From positions 1,056,001 through 1,120,000 of the forward strand of contig JAJEKV010000206.1 of the NCBI GenBank assembly GCA_021234155.1: a stretch of DNA of 64,000 bases. The letters run 5' to 3'. The notes beneath the pieces were generated by a model. That model did no database searches and had not been told where the DNA came from. It worked only from the letters and a program-made list of their open reading frames with translations. Source of the DNA: Isoetes taiwanensis. Taxonomy: Eukaryota > Streptophyta > Lycopodiopsida > Isoetales > Isoetaceae. The translations under genes and the position numbers were made by a program. Shown here one piece after another: positions 58,490 through 64,000 of this stretch. The stretch's first letter is position 1. Every line of letters begins with the position of its first letter.

Positions 58490-58780
58490 ATATAGTATGC
58501 TAAATGTGGGCCTTCCCCACCATGGTGATCAAGCCATTCTTCTAATTGATCAATGTACAAGCCAAAGAGTGTAGGAGGAAGAGAACAACCTTGACATACT
58601 CCAATATTGCTAGTGATTTGTGTCTGATGCTGGAAATTTAACAAAGACCCTTTCATAGAGCCGATAAACTGTATTTTGAAGGTCTTGTGGAACCCCAACT
58701 GCTTGCAAGCACTGCCATGCAAGCACTGCCAAAGAAGCTTGCGAGGTACTGTATCAAAGGCAAAAATAAAATCCACAAAG
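58490..58780 (-). pseudogene. LINE 2, reverse transcriptase middle part
   Basis: Minus strand: VDFIFAFDTVPRKLLWQCL, GVCQGCSLPPTLFGLYIDQL and EEWLDHHGGEGPHLAYY. These are RT motifs matching the plus-strand LINE at 23.6 kb (shared FDTVPR, SPTLFGLYIDQLE). The piece is bounded by the 3.26-kb TIR element on the right and the MITE on the left. Confidence 0.85.
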
Positions 58781-59388
58781 AACCATCATTCATTTAAATT
58801 GGATTTATGCCAGGATTTTGGACCGTTTTGGCACTGCAACTTTTTCCCCGGTTAGTAAATTTGCATCGACAATGTGACTTTTTTTTATAACAGCACAACA
58901 TGATCACATTAAAAACATGTTTTATAGAATTATGAAAAAAGAAACTCCATTACATTTTGTAAGATTACAATGTTTCTCCACCAAACAACCTTCGTAGATA
59001 GTTTTTATGCTTTCTCTTGTGGACCAAAATTGAAGTCCTTGCACGTAATTTCCATCAAAGCTACAGACGCACAAAACAAGTATTAGTTTTTGAAATGACA
59101 TAGGAAATGAGATGCAAAGTTTAAACCTCTTAGTTTGAAGCATGTGTATCGTTTCAAACATGGTGCAAAATTTAAACCTCTTAGTTTGAAGCATATGTAT
59201 CGTTTCTAACATGTCTTCAAGATAATATTACCTCAAAAATGAGTTTTTTCTAAGAAAGATATCAACTTGAAAATAGGTAAAAAACAAGCCAAAATAGACA
59301 CGCCTGGCGTGACCTCCAAAAAAAATCTTTGTATATAAAAAAAGGAACAAACTTACCATTTTTACGGAGCTCTTTCAAATCTTTTCAA

Positions 59389-59598
59389 ATGGGAAGCTGT
59401 ATTCCTCCGGTAATCTTCGTCTCACAGCTTCAACAGTCTTCCTTTTTGAAGACTCTTTCTGCTATAACCACAGCAGCACGGCAGAGATTTAGACAACTCG
59501 GCAACCAGCCGATTTACCTCCTTCAACAAAATCGGCCCAACAAAAACACTTCCGGTCTGGCTCCGCCCTATTCCAATCTGTCATCCGATATCAAGTAA
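59389..59598 (+). other. Presequence-like ORF inside the TIR element
   Basis: This encodes MGSCIPPVIFVSQLQQSSFL, then KTLSAITTAARQRFRQLG and a proline/asparagine-rich tail, followed by AAGTAATAC, which could be a splice donor or a stop. Rich in S, T, R and Q with few acidic residues, it resembles an organellar targeting presequence and may be a captured exon 1. A later frame at 60269-60574 ends ALSVNEQGISTATRIPNEGI and QGILKQPV. No family recognised. Confidence 0.3.
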
Positions 59599-59602
59599 TA
59601 CA

Positions 59603-59940
59603 GTATGACCTGTTTTTTTATTCATTCATTCCTAGTTTGAATCCTAAATTTGAATTTACCTCTTTGTGCTTCCTCTTGCAAGTTCTTGGTCGATCCCTGT
59701 TAAACCCATTTTCTGCTTCTCTTTGTGCTTCCTCTTGCACCTTCTTGATCGATCCACAAACACTTTCTATGACTGTTTTTTTTTTTTTTTTTTTTTTTTT
59801 TTTTCATTCATTCCTAGTTTGAATCCTAAATTTGAATTTACTTCTTTGTGCTTCCTCTTGCAAGTTCTTGGTGGATCCCTGTTAAACCCATTTTCTGCTT
59901 CTCTTTCTTCCTCTTGCACCTTCTTGATCGATCCATAGCT
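59603..59940 (+). repeat. 182-bp tandem duplication with poly(T) tract
   Basis: TTCATTCATTCCTAGTTTGA, TTTGTGCTTCCTCTTGCAAG and CTGTTAAACCCATTTTCTGC occur at 59621 onward and again from 59803. A 29-nt T run (59776-59804) separates the copies. A third, weaker copy of the TGCTTCCT(C/A)(T/C)TGCA...CTTGG(C/T)CGATCC phrase lies near 60090-60125. Confidence 0.8.
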
Positions 59941-60357
59941 TTTCTTTTCATCCTTTCGCGCAGCAGATGGGCGATTCGTGCCGGCTTTGATTCATATTTT
60001 ATGCTTGCTTATCTGAAAATTTAGATCTAAAATGCAAGAACGAAATTGAAATTGAAATTTAGCCTTGGGTCCATTTTGTGTTTCTTTTCTGTGCTTCCTA
60101 CTGCATCTTCTTGGCCGATCCATCCCCTTTCATCTTTTCATATTGCAGCTGCGCTCCTTGGATTCATCGTGCAAAAGATCATCGCAAATCTCTTGTTCTG
60201 ATACAAAAATATGCAACCACTTGGGTCATGCTGTTGGCATCCATTTCGGCAGAGCTTCCAATCCATAAATGTGCAAGCCCAAGGCCCGTCCAATCTCAAG
60301 AGTAGTGGTTCAGAGCCTCACCATTTTTGGAGGTTTGAAGCTTGGTTGGCGCCCCGA

Positions 60358-60442
60358 TGGCAATTCAGACTGCCATCTCCAAAGCCATATGCGCCATCTC
60401 CAAAGCCAAATGTGCCATCTTCAAAGCCATCTCCAAAGCCAT
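60358..60442 (+). repeat. Short tandem repeat, CCATCTCCAAAGCC
   Basis: Four to five copies of GCCATCT(C/T)CAAAGCCA with variable AATGTG spacers. One frame reads a proline-rich SPKP repeat (PYAPSPKPNVPSSKPSPKPF), the others are unremarkable. Confidence 0.7.
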
Positions 60443-60779
60443 TTACGGCAGTTCACAGGTTCTTCTCAACACAAAATCTTCGCCAATGCTCTTTCTGTCA
60501 ATGAACAGGGTATTTCTACTGCGACAAGAATTCCTAACGAGGGCATTCAGGGTATTTTGAAGCAGCCAGTGTAAAACCAACGACATGCTTGGTTAAATTG
60601 TATCAGAGGTACAACTATTATTTATAAGAATTGTCTTGGGCATGTGATTTTTTTGTCAGCAATCCATTAAATATGCTTTTTAACTTATTAGAACCTTGCT
60701 TTGAAATTTCTTTCCAGACTCTGTATTTTATGCCTCTCTTTGTCGTCCTCTAACTTGAAAGGTTTTTTTGCAGTTTTTC

Positions 60780-61032
60780 AAGCCCAAGGGAATCTAATAC
60801 ACGCCAAGCGTGAATTGCAACAGAGCAACAAAAAAACTTGAAAGGTAATGAAAAGCTTTTACAAACAAGAGTTTTTTAGGAGTTTCTCAAGCGCAAAGGA
60901 ATCTAATATATGCCAAGCGTGAATTGCAACAAAAAAAACTTGAAAGGTGATGAAAAGCTTTTACAAACAAGAGTTTTTTAGCAGTTTCTCATGCGCAAGG
61001 AAATCTAATACACACCAAGCGTGAATTGCAAC
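60780..61032 (+). repeat. Three tandem copies of about 105 bp
   Basis: Each copy has GAATCTAATA(C/T)A(C/T)GCCAAGC, then GTGAATTGCAACA, and the first two also AAAAAACTTGAAAGGT(A/G)AT and GCTTTTACAAACAAGAGTTT. Copies are centred near 60804, 60912 and 61014, so spacing is about 108 and 102 bp. The near-palindromic CACGCCAAGCGTG is complete only in the first copy. Confidence 0.8.
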
Positions 61033-61980
61033 AAAGAAAAGTTAAGGATAATGTGGCTGATAATGTGATTGGTAGCATTTGATAATGTGATTGCTCTCTA
61101 TCTCAAAAAGCCTGAGTCAATTTTAGCCCTTATTTATTTTCAGTATGTGCTTCTTGTTCTTTAATCCTTGCACTTTCCTAATTCTGATTCAATTTTTGTG
61201 GTGCTCTGTTGTTTAGCCCAAATCAAACCTCGATCAGCCTTTGTCGTTTAGCCGAGTGATCAGCCTTTGCTGCAATCGATGGAGTTAAGGTCTCTTCAAC
61301 AGACCTCTTTGATGGAGTTGTAAGGTCTTTATCTAATATGTGAGTAAAGTGCAAGTTTACTTTTCATGTTTTCAATCCTTGCAACTGCGCTCCTAGATTA
61401 TGTATTTTTTGTCTTCCAGGTCTTTCGCGGTGAACATCTTTGTGAAAATTAACAAAGCTAAGGGGCTTACCGACTTCATTGAGAATTTTTGAATACTAGT
61501 TAAAGTGAGTAGAATGGATTATCTATTTAATTGGTGCGATGCCATTGGACTTAAAATCACGCTTGGCATGGTTTGTAATGGTGTTTTACTTGTAAGTTCA
61601 TTACCATTTGTAGGCTTCTAAAGGCCATGTTGACAACTATAATTAGCAACTCTACATGACTTACGTAGTCTAGAATGGTTACAAGTATCCATTTGTTTAT
61701 CCATGCATTGTCAAAGTATGGTCCTAACCAGACAAAAAAGTAGGCTAATTATTATTTCCCTATGCATCCAAAATTCTAAGAAGGATTAAATCTCTTGTCT
61801 CAATACGATGTAAAAAATCTTTGTGTACATAAAGGTGGTGTTGTCTGCAAATGTTAATAAAATATTAGTTTCCTTCCTATATTCGAAGTAATAGTCAAAA
61901 TACCTACTAAATATGGAAAAAAGATTGTATTTTAGCAAAACAAAAAATTGGTGTCACAACACTACATCAACTGAGGGGTT
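61033..61980. other. Right part of the TIR element, no gene seen
   Basis: AT-rich, with no frame that resembles a protein. Another CACGCTTGGCATG word lies at about 61559. Confidence 0.4.
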
Positions 61981-62041
61981 TGCAAAAGTGGTGTGCTTTT
62001 GGAACAGACATAATCCCAATTTAAATGAATGATGGTTAAAG

Positions 62042-63790
62042 CATATGTAGAGGTCTTGTTTCAAGCTTCGACTGCTTGCGCAATGTGAAAATATAGTATA
62101 TCGTAGAATGGCCTAGACGAAAGCATGTCTATCTTACAGCACGTACACCATTATGTTCAGCCCTTGATGTCAATTGTGTCTCAGTAATACTGGCTAGGAG
62201 GTTGGAAAATATGGATCTGACCATGATCATGCGATAATGCGAGGCGTCATTCTTATCACCTGCTTTGTAAATTGGTACAACCTTACTGATAGCCCAAGTT
62301 TCTGGCAATCCTTCTTGCAAAGCTTTATTTAAAATAATGGTGATCAAGCAATAGCGCCCCTCCCCAATTGGAGGCTATTGCTTGCAAACCTTAAAGATCG
62401 GAAGACTTGTCATTGGATAGATGTCGTAGACCTTCTTTTGACTTTCTCCTTTGTGAATTGAAGAACATTACCTACCAAAGGAGGCACATAATTAAGAATC
62501 CCAGGATGATCATGTAATTGGACCAATCGCTCGTCCCATTGCTGCATAGGAATATGTCCAAGAGTAGGATGTGGTAGATATATTGTTTTGCACCAAAACG
62601 TAGGATCAATTCAAACAGTTGCTTCTGATGCTCAGCAACAAAGCATGCCTTCTTGTATTTCAATACAGGCTTATAATTCTTGATAGCATTATGGTGTGTA
62701 TTTGGCTCAATGATCATTTGCAAGTGTTTTTTTAAGTTTTTTAAGCTGCTTGCAATCTGCATCAAACCATGCATTTCTAGGAAAGAATTTCCTACTAGCC
62801 TGAGCAATAAGAGAAGTGTGTGTACCAAAGCAAGAGACATCAGAAGTAAGTAAAGAGTAAGCAAATGCAGCATTACGTTCTTGAAAAGTTGGGTAATCCA
62901 AAATACCTTCAACTGCATGAGCTAATGTTTGTGCATATTCAAAAGATCTAAAATAGGTCAAGCAAATGTGAGAGGCAAGAGCATGGACAGCAATGGGATG
63001 AAGTGTAAGCTGCCACTTTAATGACAAATAAAGTGAATAGTAGTCAAAATTTATCTCTTCATATGCCTTATACCAACTTGAAAATCTGAAATGAGATCCA
63101 AGACTTGCACTTGGAATATGACCTAATCAACAATATTAGTACCACCTCTCTGCCTATCATGTCTACACGTAACATTTTTAGAGTGTGGCCACTGCGCTAA
63201 GCCATTACAAATTACCGTCCCAAAGACTTCACACAATTGAATGAGTTCCCTTTCAAATGTTGAGGCAGGTTTGTTAGCATTAGGCGATGAACGTGGCAAA
63301 ATTGTATCATTAGCAGACATCCATAAAGGGTCACAGGCATCCTCAAGTATAAGCTGAGTAGCTTGCATTGCAATAGTATGAGCATTGAAGTCACCAAGAA
63401 GAATAGCATGCCCTAACCGTTTGATTTGAGCAATGTCATCATAAAGATCACCATAAGGATCATTGCGGTCTACATCATATTATAAAAAGGTGATGACTTA
63501 GGTAACAGGCACCAACAAAAATGGCACTACAATTGTTGCAATGGAGTTTGATCTACATGTAGCGGTTACAGCTATCAGTTTTATGAAGTGTGATATATAG
63601 AGCAAGGACATCCCTGAAATAGCAAGCAATCCTGCCACAGTCTCGTTGTTCATGACATTCATTAAATAATGAAAACTATTGATAACTTGTGAAATGATGT
63701 AGCCTTTTGGCAGAATGCTCCCATATTTCAATGAGTGGAAGGATATCCATATCTTTTGCAATGGGATTCAGGTCATCACCTTCACGCCAG
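62042..63790 (-). pseudogene. LINE 2, endonuclease and RT N-terminal part
   Basis: Minus strand. The AP-type endonuclease comes first: GRIACYFRDVLALYITLHKT (about 63640-63580), YGDLYDDIAQIKRLGHAILL and GDFNAHT (about 63450-63380), then ATQLILEDACDPLWMSANDT and KNVTCRHDRQRGGTNIVDY (to 63120). A linker follows, with HAVEGILDYPTFQERNAAFA and PRNAWFDADCKQLKKLKKTL (about 62920-62730). The RT start is QEGLPETWAISKVVPIYKAG, DKNDASHYRMIMV (about 62315-62200), then AEHNGVRAV and CFRLGHSTIYYIFTL, up to the AAAG insertion point. Frames shift several times. It belongs to the same LINE group as the plus-strand copy at 23.6 kb and supplies the endonuclease missing there. Confidence 0.82.
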
Positions 63791-64000
63791 AAAAAACTTC
63801 AGCAATTTTAAGTCACCAATCGAAGCGACATTTCCAAGGAAAATACATTTAAAATATGAGTCGTGTGAACTGGAAAAGCTTGTGTTTTAGAGATGGTGGT
63901 TGCAGTAACAACAAGAACAACAACATTAGCAGCAGTAGCAATAGGTATACGATTAGCAACATCGTGAGAGGAGGGGCCTTGAGCATGAGAAGATGTGGTG
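63791..64000. other. Window edge, probable LINE 2 5' region
   Basis: The plus strand has an ACAACAACAA-rich stretch at 63900-63940. I recognise no feature. The LINE 5' end may extend past the window. Confidence 0.35.

Larger units (their letters stand above)
58781..62037. mobile_element. 3,257-bp TIR element inside LINE 2, superfamily unknown
   Basis: The left end begins AACCATCATTCATTTAAATT, then GG. The right end is its exact inverse over 22 bp, with similarity continuing to about 28 bp (GGATTTATGCC against GGGATTATGTC). AAAG lies on both sides (58777-58780 and 62038-62041). Removing the element plus one AAAG rejoins the LINE frame as LYICFVDFIFAFDTVPRK, so the borders are sound. A 4-bp duplication with these ends does not match hAT (8), Mutator (9), CACTA (3) or Tc1/mariner (TA). 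There is no transposase. Inside are a presequence-like ORF (59389-59598), tandem duplications and palindromic CACGCC words. Confidence 0.82.

Noticed and set aside
59776-59804. Poly(T) tract as the poly(A) tail of a minus-strand retroposon
   Set aside because: The tract is flanked on both sides by the same tandem-duplicated sequence, so it is better explained as part of the repeat unit expanded in one copy.
60211-60574. Proline/lysine-repeat open frames
   Set aside because: All three plus frames are open across a short tandem repeat, so open length is not evidence of coding. Only the presequence-like ORF upstream was kept, at low confidence.

Overview
The window is nuclear DNA of a land plant. 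The genes have spliced GT-AG introns, there are plant Ty1/copia and non-LTR retroelements, a DYW-type PPR gene, a telo-box in front of a nucleolar-protein gene, and an O-methyltransferase fragment. A seed-free plant, perhaps a fern, is my best guess from the long introns, the mix of old transposon relics and two transposase-like families usually met outside flowering plants. That placement is inference. Genes are sparse and most of the 64 kb is mobile DNA in several states of decay.

Layout. 2.1-5.2 kb: decayed copia element (LTR, primer-binding site, gag and RT remains) that carries two later insertions, each with target-site duplications (TSDs). 6.2-6.9 kb: palindromic tandem array. 8.1-8.4 kb: HMG-box relic. 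10.2-11.0 kb: coiled-coil relic. 13.1-14.1 kb: Mutator-like element with perfect 9-bp TSDs. 16.4-20.2 kb: the best-preserved gene pair, a six-exon RBM34/Nop12-like RNA-binding protein (minus) and a five-exon Tim17/22/23-family protein resembling the complex I assembly factor TIMMDC1 (plus), divergent from a 244-bp shared promoter. 22.8-25.4 kb: 3' end of a second copia copy (minus), cut by a 5'-truncated LINE (plus). 27.2-28.1 kb: long inverted repeats. 28.5-31.7 kb: first copy of an unassigned transposase-like gene (minus). 32.6-33.0 kb: O-methyltransferase fragment. 37.9-38.2 kb: PPR relic. 40.4-41.3 kb: foldback element with LTR-like ends. 42.4 kb: Helitron-type 3' end. 43.5-46.4 kb: DYW PPR gene with three disruptions. 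48.8-52.1 kb: second copy of the transposase-like family, with a minisatellite. 52.8-53.25 kb: small acidic-protein gene with a TATA box. 53.9-56.6 kb: DUF7869-like transposon-derived gene. 56.6-63.8 kb: nested elements, a minus-strand LINE cut by a hAT-type MITE and by a 3,257-bp terminal-inverted-repeat (TIR) element with 4-bp TSDs. A second MITE copy lies just outside.

How it fits together. Only the 16.4-20.2 kb pair, and probably the small acidic-protein gene, look functional as read. The PPR gene, the O-methyltransferase and HMG pieces and the transposon genes are broken. The most unusual content is the unassigned transposase-like family (two copies on the same strand), the 3.26-kb TIR element and the foldback element with TG/CA ends. 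The nested insertions carry internal proof: removing an insertion plus one TSD restores conserved reverse-transcriptase motifs. All exon models were made by reading splice sites and frames by eye.
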